A stretch of 64,000 bases of DNA from Thermothelomyces thermophilus ATCC 42464 (lineage: Eukaryota; Ascomycota; Sordariomycetes; Sordariales; Chaetomiaceae): assembly GCF_000226095.1 (NCBI RefSeq), contig NC_016474.1, positions 434,001-498,000 on the forward strand, read 5' to 3'. Below the pieces are notes generated by a model that was not told where the DNA came from, did not search any database, and worked only from the letters and a program-made list of their open reading frames with translations. A program made the translations under genes and the position numbers. Below are positions 12,582 to 23,996 of this stretch, in pieces (the first letter of the stretch is position 1; the number at the start of each line of letters is the position of its first letter).

Positions 12582-13653
12582 AAAACGAGGGGAGTAAGAA
12601 AGGTCTTAACCGCGAGAGCATCAACCGAACGAACCCTAAGCTGTTCCTGTCTTTCCCCGCCTTGCTTTCCGGCCTGCAAGCTTCTTGAGTTGACCGGTGT
12701 ACTCTTCATAGCTTGTGAGCAATGTTCGCCGCGCTCCTCTCCATGACTGTCATGGTACACCAGATTGTGATCAAGTTACACCTGCGGTGCATTATCAGCG
12801 CACGGTCGATACCCGCGTGGAGCATCAGACCATCGCGAGCGGCGAGCGAGGCATTCGACCGAGCGTTTTGGATAATTAACAGGCATCTGGGGGGCGAAGT
12901 GCGTTTTGAGTCCCGAGCCGCCATCTACATCATCCTTAACGTCAGCAAGGAGGCAGCACCAGAGATGGGGATAGACGGGTCACTCACCGTTGAGGCCCCT
13001 AGATCTAGCTGTCGGCGGATCGGAGCGATCGTCTGTCGTCAGGCCAATATGGGTCAGGGGAAACGGATTCAGGCCGACGCTGAGCTTCGCGTCTGTCAAG
13101 AGGGGCTGGCGGGAAAGCAGGGAAATCTTCGAGACGACACCATTCTGCATAACCGGGAAGTAGCCATCACAGGATCCGCTGCGACTGCGGACCAGGAGTA
13201 ACGCTGGAAATGTTCCAGGAACGGGTCCGATCTGACATGGGAGGATAATCTGGACTGCTCTCCCCGCTAAGCAGAGCAGCCGGCTGTCGTCTCGGATCTG
13301 TGTCGCTCACGATGACTGACAACTTGGTTCCGGATACATTGACGGATACAGTTTTCAACGAGGGAGACCCTTCGAAACTCTGCGAATAATAGCATAATTA
13401 TTGATAAAAAAACATGACATGTTGTGATCGGTCTGACAATGATAACATCCAATCCGAGAACATACCTGTCACTGCGTGAAATAACCAAATAATTAACGGA
13501 ATTCATAATTACTTAGGTTGATGGTTTGCGCTTCACATCCCCGATGGAGTTGTTCGTTGTAACAGCATGCTTAGATGCATACGAAAACGAGGTACAGTAC
13601 AATTAATTATGAAAAGTACCTAATATGCGCGGGAAACGGCTGTCGCCTATTAA
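12582..13653. other. Intergenic, no supported gene
   Basis: It holds the 3' flanks of the convergent kynureninase and methyltransferase genes. A 159-codon plus-strand ORF (12722-13201) shows no family resemblance and overlaps open frames on the other strand, so it is not called. Confidence 0.5.
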
Positions 13654-14532
13654 TCAGTTAACCTCACCGGGCAGGTAAACTGACATTTGCAGTCCGCCGG
13701 AGTATGGAATCTCGGTGGTCTTGAAACCGTTTACGGGGTCATGAATGTAGTCAAGGTACTCCTTGTACCACGTCCGTGCCATGGTTGTGTTGTCGGCAAG
13801 GACGATAGCGCCCTTCTTGAGTCTCGGCTGGACGATCTTAAGGGTGGGAAGCGCCAACGGGGTCCAGACTGTATTAATTAGTATTCCGTTAGTTTTGTTC
13901 TTCCTCATTCCTCCGAGGGCTGAAAGGACAAAAAAAGAAAAAGGACACTATGAATCAAGAAATTAAAACAAGTAAAGAGAGATGGGGAACGTACTGTCGA
14001 GAAGGAGAAAGTCGACCTGCTCGGGCATGTCGTCCCTCTTAAGAGTCTCGAGGAGGTCGCCCTCGCGGAGCTCAATGACGCCGGCCACCTCGTCTCCGGC
14101 CTCGGCCCAGTGCTCCCTGGCGCGGGCGGCCTTGGTCGGCTCCTTCTCCGTGGCAATGACCCTGCCGCTCACGTCCCTGCCCAGGGCCTTCTGGTCGGCC
14201 AGGTTCTGCCCCACTGCCAGGGCGAGGTAGATGGTCGACACGCCGAAGCTGGTGCCGGCCTCGACGACGTTCAGGGCGCCCGAGCCGCGAACGAGCAGGT
14301 ACATGAAGTGGCACTTGTCCTCCTCGAGGGCGACGAACTTGTCGCGCATGTGGTCGTCGGCGGAGGCGTCCCATTTCCAGGTGAAGAGTCGGGAGGTGAG
14401 GAGGCGCTTGAACCAGAACCACGACTGGGAGAGGGACTTCTCCTGGGCCTCCGAGGCGGAGTGCAGGCGCTTGAGGAGGGCGTGCACATGTGGCTTGGCC
14501 GAGAGGGCCAGGGTGGCGGCCGTGGGAGCCAT
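13654..14532 (-). CDS. SAM-dependent O-methyltransferase, class I (two exons)
   Basis: It is predicted to move a methyl group from S-adenosylmethionine to a small, probably phenolic or carboxylic, acceptor. The exons are 14532-13995 and 13868-13654; the 126-nt intron (A|GTACGT..TACAG|TC) joins DFLLLD to IWTPLALP in frame, giving 250 residues. Motif I is VVEAGTSFGVSTIYLA, the SAM-binding loop of the caffeoyl-CoA-type/Methyltransf_24 group. IATEKEP supplies the acidic ribose-binding residue, and DFLLLDIW is the usual post-II strand. There is no signal peptide, so it is probably cytosolic. It stands convergent to kynureninase. Hydroxyanthranilate-type compounds are conceivable substrates because of the two neighbours, but this is inference only. 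Confidence 0.88.
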
Positions 14533-14707
14533 ATTCAGGAAAGAAGCTTAATTAGAGAATGGCTTTCAAATGCTGCGGTAATTACTGGAGCTGGACAGGC
14601 TTGAAAAGGTTTATCGGCGTCCCTGTTCAGAAGAAACAAGGTGTCACAGTCGATTAATAGTTATATATATTAATTATTATTTCTTCTCCATCAATGGGGC
14701 GCTCGTC

Positions 14708-15006
14708 GAGTCACACTCAAACATTTTTGAGTCATCGAGTGGCGGGCAAAAGTAGGTCCGCGTCTTGGTGCGTGCTCGGTCCCCTGGAGCTCCTGGGATT
14801 TTCCGTTCCCCGTATTGCTCCTTTCTATTGATTTCGCTAGGTGAGCCATATGCCAGAATTGGAAAACAAAAAAAGAAAAAATGTTGCAATTACATTAGAG
14901 CCTGGAGGGGCAAAGGGCGGTGAGCCCGGCCTTAACAAGAGCATAGATTTCCAGGTATTCTAAGACGCAATCAGGTGCCAGAATTGAGAACGGGGCCTGT
15001 GAGTCA
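14708..15006. promoter_or_regulatory. TGAGTCA-type sites upstream of the methyltransferase
   Basis: TGAGTCA occurs at 14728-14734 and 15000-15006, and CGAGTCA at 14707-14713. These are about 175 to 470 bp before the methyltransferase ATG. The same heptamer is in the palindrome between the dioxygenase and kynureninase genes. Shared control by a Gcn4/CpcA-type factor is inferred. Confidence 0.35.
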
Positions 15007-15479
15007 AGGTTCACGATGTGGCAGAGTCTGAAGAGGAAGGCGGTGCGGATCAGAACTTACATATACGAAGTATGTGCAGGGGCTTCTATGAACAAGGCTT
15101 ACTACCGATCATAATTTATTACCACATGATCCAGGGACTTTCAGCCCCTTCAAATATTGCCGCCATTAGTATATCCAGGGAAGTAATATGTGCTATACTG
15201 TACCTATTACCTAATCTAAGTTCATACAATTATACATCCGTTACCCCCAAGTACATCAATCCAGGAAGGTCCAATAGTTCTCGGAAGACACCCAGCAGAA
15301 ATCAACAATGGCATACATTCTCTGCTTTCATTTTCGTTCTCCCTTGTGGCGTATTCTCTCCAACTACCTAGTTTCCTAAGGCCACGAGTCGAGGTTAGTA
15401 TCCCTAATGGTCGTGAACTTGTCCAGGATAACAGTCTTGGTAGTGTTGAGTTTGCCCAGCAGAGTTAGATTCTTCTCCG

Positions 15480-15704
15480 TTTCAGACGACAGCCGCAAGA
15501 TCCCCACAACGGCACTATCCCGATGCTCGGCGGCATCAATTGAGGGTGACTCTTCCCAACTCGGACTCCGGAGCCCGCGGCGAGTCCAACCTTGACCTGT
15601 ACTACTCCATGGCGCTTACACGGTTCGGTCGGCCCAGGTGTGGTGTCAACAACGCGGCAAAGGTCATCTTGGTGTCGTACATCAGCAACGAGAATGCCTA
15701 AGCT
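15480..15704 (+). pseudogene. Sedolisin (S53 peptidase) fragment
   Basis: One frame reads HNGTIPMLGGIN followed by a stop, and another reads GESNLDLYYSMAL. Fungal sedolisins have a G-T-H-P..ING segment followed within about 20 residues by GESxLDxxYA, which holds the catalytic Glu/Asp pair region. Here the two parts lie in different frames, and no start, propeptide or SGTS site is seen around them. I take it as a decayed remnant of a host secreted acid peptidase. The match is short, so a chance resemblance is possible. Confidence 0.35.
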
Positions 15705-16112
15705 GGCAGGAAGGGCGTGAAATTGAATCTGGTGGTGGGGGCTTGGGGGGGCCAAAGCTCTGAGAAGCCGAAGTAATTAGGTGTTGAAGGCGTGCAGTGA
15801 TGGCGTACTTCACCTTTGACCTGGTGATATCCACGGGGTAACAGGTGACAGCAACGTAGGGAGTAGACAGACACTGTAAAATGCTTGTAATCAAATCGAT
15901 GCGAATATTAATTACCCAAACATGTCCGTACGCTGTATTGCACCCAAGAATGACCGTACCCGCTATACCATGCGAGAAAGAAAAACAATGAAGCATAATA
16001 ACAGAAAGTAATAATATGCCTGACAAAGGAAACCTCCCCAAAGGAGTGTGACATTGCTCCACCGAGGTTCGCCCCCCTCTCCTGATTCTTACTCTATCTT
16101 CGGCATCAACCC

Positions 16113-19100
16113 TCAAAACGGCAACCCCCTGCCCCTGCCAATGGCATCATCCTCCTCCGACTCGGCCGCCTCCCCGGGCAGGTGCTTGTAGCTCCTCCCC
16201 TTCCGGTTCCCAACCACACCGGCCTCGGCCCACTGCCACGGCGAAGACCACGGCGACGACGAGCCACCCCAACCCCATCCCCATCCCCACCCCCACCCCC
16301 ACCCCATCCGCTGCGAGATCGGGGTCGGGGTCGGGGACCCGGCCCGCCAAGCAGCAGCGGGGCGCTTCTTCCCCCCCGACAAGCGCGAAGAGGGACCGGC
16401 CCCGCCCACCACCGCATCCCGCACCCCGCGCACCAGCCCGCTCAGCCTGTCGCCCGCGGCGGCCCCGTGGGCCACGACGAGGAACACCCCCGCGGCGACG
16501 CAGGCGACGGCGGCGGATGCGAGGAGGTACCGTGCGGGCGGCGGGAACGGCGAGAGCGCGGGAGTAGCGACGGCGGCGGCGGCGGCGTGCTGCTGCTGGT
16601 CCGCGCCGGAGCCGCTCACCGCCGCCGGTGGGAGGTGAAGCGCGGGGTAGTGGTGGTGGTGGTGGTGCAGCAGCAGGGCGGTCAGGGTGAATGGCAGGAA
16701 GCAGACGGCGACGGTCAGCAGGGCGTTGGAGGTTTGTGTTGCGTGGTGGGCGGTCAGGGTCGAAACCTGTTAATTATGTAAGGAGCACCCGGCGTGGGGT
16801 TTTGTCATCAGTTGTTGTGTTCGTGAAGGGGCAGGTTATTTACGTGATCGAGTTGGCATCGAAGGTTGGGTAGGTGATTAATTATTGGAAAGGTGGTGAT
16901 TAGGGAGGAGGGAAATAATTACTGACCTGGTATGCGACGAGCTTGAGGGTGTCTGCTTGGTGTTGCAGGGCGGACTGCAGGGCGGCGAGGTCGCGGACGT
17001 CGGCATCGATGTTACGGATCGCCGAGGCCGTGGAGTCGTCGTCAAGGTCAAAGTAGTCGGCCAGGTCCGTCTCCTTGAACCGCTGCCATGTCGAGAGGGT
17101 CGCGGCTAGGTTGTGGCTCAGCTGCTCCACGACTTGAGTCGCTTGGTCCGCAAACCGCTGGGCTTTGCGGGAGCCGTCGTTTATGGGCTGCAGTGATTCA
17201 AGGTCAGATTTTAATTACTTCTGCGCGCGATTCGTGCGGTCATGCATCGTGAGGGAAAATCCCGTCCCCAGACTCACCTGATGCTTCAGCGCTCTCATGA
17301 CCTGTCTGCCCGTGTTCTCCCACTCTTCCTTGACCTCCCGCACGCAAGACTCCATGGCTCGAAGGAAATACTCTCTGGCGTCCGCAACCGAGCTGTCGGC
17401 CATGTGGCGGCCGCAAGTCAGCGGATCCATGGCGGCTCCTCCCTGCGTGGTCTGATACGACCGGACGTCGTGCCGGCTCTCGCCTCCGTCATGGTACGTG
17501 TCGAAGACGCCGTACGCGGTCCAGTGGCGGTTGTCAACACCGACAATCAGGCACGAGACTTGAGCCTCGTGGATGCAAGTCTGGATCCGTTCTCCAGACT
17601 TGTTCAGGAAGCTAATGTTCCTCGAGCCCCGAAGCGGCCCGTTATGCCCGCCGCCGCGGCGACGATCGGTGAAGGGGTGGCTGTCCTGTCTCCATGCGAA
17701 GAAGGGCAGGTGGAAGGAGAGCGAAAAGCCCTGAACCCCGGAGGACTGTGCAGGTGTCAGGATATGGTGCCAGCAACAAAGGACAACGGTAATTAGTGGA
17801 GGAAAGAGAAGAAAACGAAAGAGGATAAACAGAGGAGTAGAAGACGTACATGGAGCCTCACGTCCATGTCCGACTGAAAGCTCAGATGCTTGTAGACGAA
17901 GTCCCTCAGCGGCAGAGCGTGCCGCTCCGGAGCGGCCGCGGCAAGGGCCAGCGTAGTGGCGGGATCCAGATTAGTGGTGTAACTGACGGTGTCAGGTCAC
18001 AGCTGAATGGACATGATGAAAGGTAGATAATCACAGGGGACTCACATGAGTCGCCTCTCGGAGGAGTTGCCGTCTTTCGACTCGGTGTCGATCAGTTGGG
18101 GCACAGCCCTCTGGTCGCTCGATCAGCAACGACGACAACCCGTTGGGTTGCTTGGAGTGACTTACAGATACTAGAGCCTCATAGAGCTGGCCGCGCGTGA
18201 GGAACTTCATGCCATGCGCCCCAGGGTGCGTGCCGTTCGACCGGGGCTCGTCGAGGATGGCGACGAGGTCCGGGTCACCCTCCGGATCGCAGGACAGGGC
18301 CTCGAAGCTTGCTGGGGCGCAGAACTCCTGGATCTCGTCGGAAATGTACCGGCTGGACGGCTCGTCCGCTTCTTGCACGAAAGCCCGGATGACCCTCGCG
18401 GCTTTGCTCATCTTCTCGTCTCCCTGCATCTCGGCCAGGGTCAGGCAGTACGGCGTGTGCTCAGCGGAGTCATCCGAGGCCCGATTGTTCTCGAAGAAGT
18501 CGGGCCACAGCGAGGAACGGTACTGTGTTGTTGTCTCGTCTGCCTCCCGACCAGACCGCATTCTTCTGCGGCCGGTCTTCTTGTGGTGTTTCCCAGGCCC
18601 GAACCCATCATCGCCATCTGACTCGTACTCGGCCGTGTCGGAAGAAGAGTCGTCGGCGTCCGAACCCAGCAGAGCTCGGCGGAACTCGGAGATATGGTTG
18701 CTGCCCGTGGTGTAGGCAATGAACGAGATGGCGGGCGACGGTGGCAGGAGATCCCAGACAGCTAGGGGCAGCTCGAGGATCAGGACCGCGCCGAAGCCGG
18801 GGAAGAGGGCAGAGATCTGGATGCCCTTGGCTTCTTCCGGCGCGCCGAGCAGCCACTGCCTCCACTTCTCCGTGTCGACGCGCTGATCCCGGAGCCGACA
18901 GGTTACCAAGATGGCAGGGCCCATCGTCGGAGTCGTCTGTGACTGAGGGGTGGGAGGGTTTAGCAGAAGCAGAGACTCATTATCCGATTGCTCCTGGACT
19001 TGGTGCGGAAGGGGCGTGAGCACGATAGTCTTGGGCTTCCTCGACAGAAACGAGTGCACCGGGGTTCGTCGGCGCGGCTGTTCAAACATGGGCTGCCCGG

Positions 19101-19946
19101 TGCGGCGGTCGACCTGGACGACCGAGTACGCGTCGTCTCTGAACGAGAGGGTCGCGGTCCAGGCGTGCATCCGGTTGAGGATCCTCCTGTGGAGCTCTAC
19201 GACCGAGAGCCAGTCGGCAGTGTGCGCGGCATGCGCAAGCTCCTGGACCAGTGACGCTGTGAACGAGTGGTGGTCGTTCGCTTCGGTCGGCGCCGGCTCA
19301 GCACCGCCTGCTGCCGCCAAGGTCTCGACTACACCTTGCCCGACGAACGCGCCTTTGTTCTCTTGGACTTGGTGGAAACAGTCATGGAGCAGCAGGACGT
19401 CGCAATCGACCTCTCCGAGGAACGAATGCAGTATTGACGATTGCACCGTGGGTGAGTCTCGACCCCGGCTGGTTCTGGGTCAGTCGTGTTGAGGACTGGA
19501 TAGTACGGACAACAAGAGAGACGGATGATGATTACTTACTTGGCCGCCCACACGGGACTCCCTCCCGGCTGTTCGCTCGGCCGAGCATGGCCGGCATAGT
19601 ACAGGATTAGCAGGTTGCCCTCTTGGCCGTGCTCGTCCACGAGATCGGCGACTTTCCGCGACAGCTCGACGGCCGACCGCCTCGATGGGATCTTCCAGTA
19701 CTCGGTGTCGTAATGATAAAGACCCCTAAAGACGGCCTCGAGCTTCCTGGCTTCAGGTTCCACGCCGAGGTCATCCCTATCCCAGCTCATAAGCAGGACC
19801 TTAACTTTCCTGTACCGCGTTGCAAATCTGTCGGGCCATGCTGCCGTGACAGCATCGCTGAGGTATGACAGAAACGACGAGAAGTCGGCCATGTGGAAAC
19901 CCGCCGACGAGGTATCGTGTGTTGTCATTTTTATGGGTGAGGCCAT
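16113..19946 (-). CDS. Caspase-like protein with C-terminal two-helix membrane tail (seven exons)
   Basis: The exons are 19946-19540, 19474-18166, 18110-18046, 17982-17850, 17745-17278, 17187-16927 and 16766-16113; all join in frame for 1,098 residues. The first 250 residues look like a caspase/metacaspase (C14) fold: YYAGH (His about 120) and VLLLHDCF (Cys about 168) match the catalytic pair. A middle region has acidic and Arg/Lys-rich linkers. From exon 3 on comes a fungal module with NLDPATTLAL, LRDFVYKHL and FHLPFFAWR, then DPLTCGRHMADS and helical, coiled-coil-like sequence. Two membrane helices follow (about 897-914 and 961-980). The tail holds six Trp-Gly repeats (about 1036-1049). A peptidase or an inactive sensor is possible, anchored to a membrane. 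The region could be two genes split near 18,100, but the unbroken frame favours one. Confidence 0.72.
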
Positions 19947-21745
19947 GATGAGACCCTGAGAACTCGCTAATAATAATTATTACTCGTACAAAGAGAGAGC
20001 AAACAAGCAGAAAGAACACAACCAAGAATATTATGGAAGCGACATAATGTTTATTTCAAGAAATCAACAGCAAAATGTCCGAGGAACGAGGTAGTGGTTT
20101 GTATTATCATGGCGCCTCGGGAGTCGCGGTCGTAGCGCGTCCAACCATACCCCTGCTGACACGAGAAAAAAATAAAATCAAAAAAAGCCAGGCCACAAAA
20201 GAAGCCACCAACGTGGAGTTGGCCATTGGACAGAGGTGAAGGGCGAGACGGCATCCTGTGCGTGGCTCGGCGAGGCTTGCTGGCACCAAAAGAGACCACT
20301 GTGGGCTCGTGTCAGCCAGAACCGGGCTGCCCGGCGACGTGTCTCGACAAGAAAGGGTCGGGAGGGGCGGCCTTGGCTCGTGATGGTTAGGTCGGCCGGG
20401 GCGAATCGTGTCAAGCCACTATGAAGGGCTAAAAATCGCGACAATCCTTCTGGGCGCCGAGCCTGATTGGGCTGTCAAGAACTAAGCCCCGGTCTTCTGG
20501 TGGGTGCTCTGCGCGGCCACTACCAGCGACACCGCCTATTGGTGTGTTCTCGGTCTGGATAAGAGTGAACAACGACGAGCGTCTGATAGGATTTGATCCA
20601 TCATCTGCAGTTGGTTATCTTGACATCAAGAGTCACCTCAGGACCCGTAGAGTAACTATAGTTAGTAATGAGTCAGTAGTGGTAATTCTCTGTAAATTTG
20701 ATGATTACGAGGCGTCCCCGACAATTCAAGGACACCATGCTCTTTGACCGGGATATGCGCGACAATCCTGAGGGAGCATGTTCTGTTTAATTAATGATCT
20801 ATGCGATCGTTGTTCCAGAGGAGGGTCTGGAAGTCGTGAAGGAAGTTAAGAAGATGAATACTAATTAATTAGGTATTCCCGTAACTAGTTCATCATGGAC
20901 TCACGCTACTCTTCCGGTGATAATTAGCAGGCATTTCCTCTCGTGATCTCCCCGCTGCAGGGAGGGTATGATGAGCTTGGATATCAACTCCAGAGTTGAG
21001 CAAACTGTTCGAATCGTTAGAATAAGGACGTTTTCATGAAGGCCAGAATGACGTCTGCTCATGTCCCGGAACCGAGATCGCAGGGTTGGGTCACTGACGC
21101 CTCTGTGGCGGCGATGTAACCCGGGGGACAGGGGGCGCCGGCTAAACGGTGGTCGATTGCCTCTGGGTGGTGATGGATGGTTACTGCTGTGTATTGCACT
21201 TATTGTCTTAGTGGGTCACTTTTGCAGTTTCAGACGGCACGTCGGGAGATCAACAGGCGATTGCCCAGAAGGAATGCGCGCGCAGGCGGGCTAGGTAATT
21301 GGTGGGATGTCTAAAACGCTGGCTCAAGCCGCGGGCCAGGTTTTGCGCATAGATGATCAACAAAGTGAGATGCCGAGTTTGGCAGTCTCGGAGGAAGAAT
21401 GGCTTTTGCGGTTATACAAAGTTATGGAGAATAGGGGGTTCACCACCAAACGGACCCGTTTGTGGAGACCAGAGTGCACACGCAATTCAAGGCGGATTGC
21501 GGATGGAATATGACTAGAGAATGGAGGTGTTATCTTCCGCTTCCGTCATGGTTGATCAAAGTGAGCGGGTGGTGCCAGGTAATATATCTGTTGGTTCCGG
21601 ACAGAGTAATTACTGCAACAAACAAAGTAGTGAGCCGAGTTATATAACTATACCTACTTTACCTATGGGGCTGCGGTGAACATCCCGGGGTATCTATCGG
21701 GAAACGGTCCAAGATCTTCATCCCTTCGATCCTCAGCAAACGCCG
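19947..21745. other. Divergent promoter region, no supported gene
   Basis: This 1.8-kb gap separates the caspase-like gene (minus) from the papain-type peptidase gene (plus), so it holds both promoters. Small ORFs (for example 20544-20747 and 21307-21513) lack coding character or family resemblance. Confidence 0.5.
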
Positions 21746-23996
21746 ATGATGTGTTGGCTGTGGGAGCGATCAGTGGCAATATTACTGGCGGCCGGCGTGA
21801 TCGCCAACCCGCTCCGCCCGCGCCGGATCCCCTGGCCGGAGCCGGTTCCGGCATCTTCCATCGGGCCCATTGACTGGTCTTCAATACCGCCTTCTCCCTA
21901 CAAACACGCCTTGCGGCAGACCAACACCACCACGACCAGCAGCAGTAGCAGCAGCAGCAGCAGCAAATATGACAATCAAGTCTACTCGGTACAGGTCTCG
22001 GGATCTTCCTCCTCCCCGCCAGCATCCGTCGACTGGCGCAACCGCGACGGCCAGAACTACATCACGACACCGCAGGACCAGGGCGCCTGTAACAGCTGCT
22101 GGGCGTTCGCCGTGGCGGCGCTGATCGAGTCCATGATGCGCATCGAGCACGGGGTCTGGGGCAAGCGCAGCGAGGCCGACGTGCACGACGGGGTGGGCGC
22201 GGCGTGCGAGAGCGTGGGCAACGCCGAGGACACGCTGGCCTGGGTGGCCGGGCAGGGGCCCGAATTCGTCGCCGACCCGACCCGGCCCGCCCCGGGCATC
22301 GCCGACTGGGCCTGCGACCCCTACGAGGCGACGGCGCACGCCTACGAGCACTGCGACGACCGCTCCGGGCGCACGACGCACATTCCCTACTACCAGGCCC
22401 TCGGCCTGGTCGAGGACCAGAAGCGGTGGCTGGACGAGTACGGGCCCATCATCGCCACCTTTGTCCTCTACGACGACTTTGGCTCGTGGAAGCCGACCGC
22501 GGCCGGCGGAAGCGGCGGTGACGTGTACCGGTGGGACGGCGTTTCCGGCTCGGACGGCAACCACCTCGCCATCGTGATCGGCTACGACGACGAGAAGCAG
22601 GCCTGGCTTATGAAGAACTCATGGGGATCCGGATGGGGGGACGAGGGATTTGTCTACTTTGCGTAAGTCAGGGGTTCCACTGCTTTTTTTTTTTCCCCTC
22701 CAAAATCGTTTGCCTCTCGGTAATTTTATCCGCATCCAGGGAACTGACAACAGATACAGGTACGGCGAGGCCAACATCGACAACTGGACCAAGTATGGGC
22801 TCGTCAATGTCAACCCGGACCCGTGGACACGCAGGAAGCACCAGAGCGGAAGCATGATGCAATCCGGCAACGGCGAGACGCACCGAAACTTTGAGCTGCT
22901 CGTCAGCGAGGCCGGGGGTTCCGGCTTCACGCACGTCTCCCGCGATGGGAACAGTACCCAATGGAGCAAGGTGCTGGAGGTCTCGGGCAGCGGCAGCGGC
23001 AGCGGCCTCGTGGGCCAGCCTGCCATTCTCGGCACCTCCTTCAACCGGGACTTCCACGCGGTGAGCCTGGATGAGAACCAGGTGGTCCAACAGTGGGCAT
23101 ACAGACAGTCGGAGATGCGCTGGTCCCGGGTCTCGGCCATCGAGGGCACTAAGATCGACGGCTTTCCCGGTCTCGCCCAGAGCGACGGCTCAACTCTGGT
23201 CATGGTGGTCAAGCACGCCGACGGCACCCTGAACGAGGTAAGCATATCTTGCCGGAAGTCATAATTAACGAAGGAAGATCTTCCGTAAAAGAAAAGGAAA
23301 AGATGAAAAAAAAAAGGTACACGTGCTAACGGCGGATCGCACAAGTGGCAACAAGCACCCAACAGCACAACCTGGACCCTGGCCAACTCACCCATCGCAA
23401 GCGGCATCGCCCAGAGCGGGCCGGCGCTCGTGCAGTCCAACGCCGGACTCAACCTCTACGACCGGCAGCAGGGCGCCTCGCGGGGCAACATCTACACCGT
23501 CGCGGTCCGCGAGGACGGCAAGCTGCAGCTCTTCTGGCGCCCCGGCGCGGACGCGGCCGGGTGGTCGGCCGGGGAGGTGTTCGGCGGCTCCGGCGTCGTG
23601 GACCCCGGCTCGCCGCCCGTCATGATTCAGGACTACTCGGGGACGGCCAACGAGACGAGCGTCGGCCGGTTCCAGCTGGCCGTCGCCGTCGGGGGGAGCG
23701 TCCAACACTGGGAGCGGGCCAACGACGACCTCGAGGCCGGGCAGGCCCCGCCCGCGGGGGCAGAAGGGGGGTCCCCGGCGGGCAGGTGGGAACTGGTCGA
23801 GACGGCGGGCACCGGGGTGAAGCGCGTCTGGGCGCTGCTCCAGGGGAGCTTTGGTGGGAGGCTGCACATGATCACGGAGGGCACGGACGGCCGGCTGTCG
23901 TACTGGGAGCGCGATGAGAAGTGGGTTGAGGTCGAGAAGCTGCCGGCGTTGAGCGACGCCGCTTGGACGAGATCGGGCCCGGTGAGTGGTGGTTGA
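21746..23996 (+). CDS. Secreted papain-family (C1A) peptidase with beta-propeller-like tail (three exons)
   Basis: The exons are 21746-22662, 22760-23237 and 23346-23996, giving 681 residues. The start MMCWLWERS leads into a hydrophobic signal-like segment (about 9-20), then a Pro- and Ser/Thr-rich stretch. The mature enzyme begins near SVDWR. Its catalytic residues are visible: QDQGACNSCWAF (Gln 112, Cys 118), GNHLAIVIGY (His 273) and KNSWGSGWGDEGF (Asn 291). A classical C1A propeptide with an ERFNIN pattern is not seen. After residue 310 there are about six repeats, each ending in a W-containing strand after a DG turn (for example HADGTLNEW, REDGKLQLFW, GTDGRLSYW), like fucose-binding lectin or PLL-type propellers. 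The last GTGAGT (23,981) could be a donor for one more exon. Confidence 0.85.

Noticed and set aside
12722-13201. 159-codon plus-strand ORF between kynureninase and the methyltransferase
   Set aside because: No family resemblance, no signal or domain, odd composition, and overlapping open frames on the other strand; likely chance in GC-balanced DNA.
18031-19446. Treating the caspase-like region as a separate gene from the membrane-tail exons
   Set aside because: The frame stops only because introns are read through; splicing at GTAAGT and GTGAGT keeps one frame across all seven exons. Two genes remain possible but less likely.
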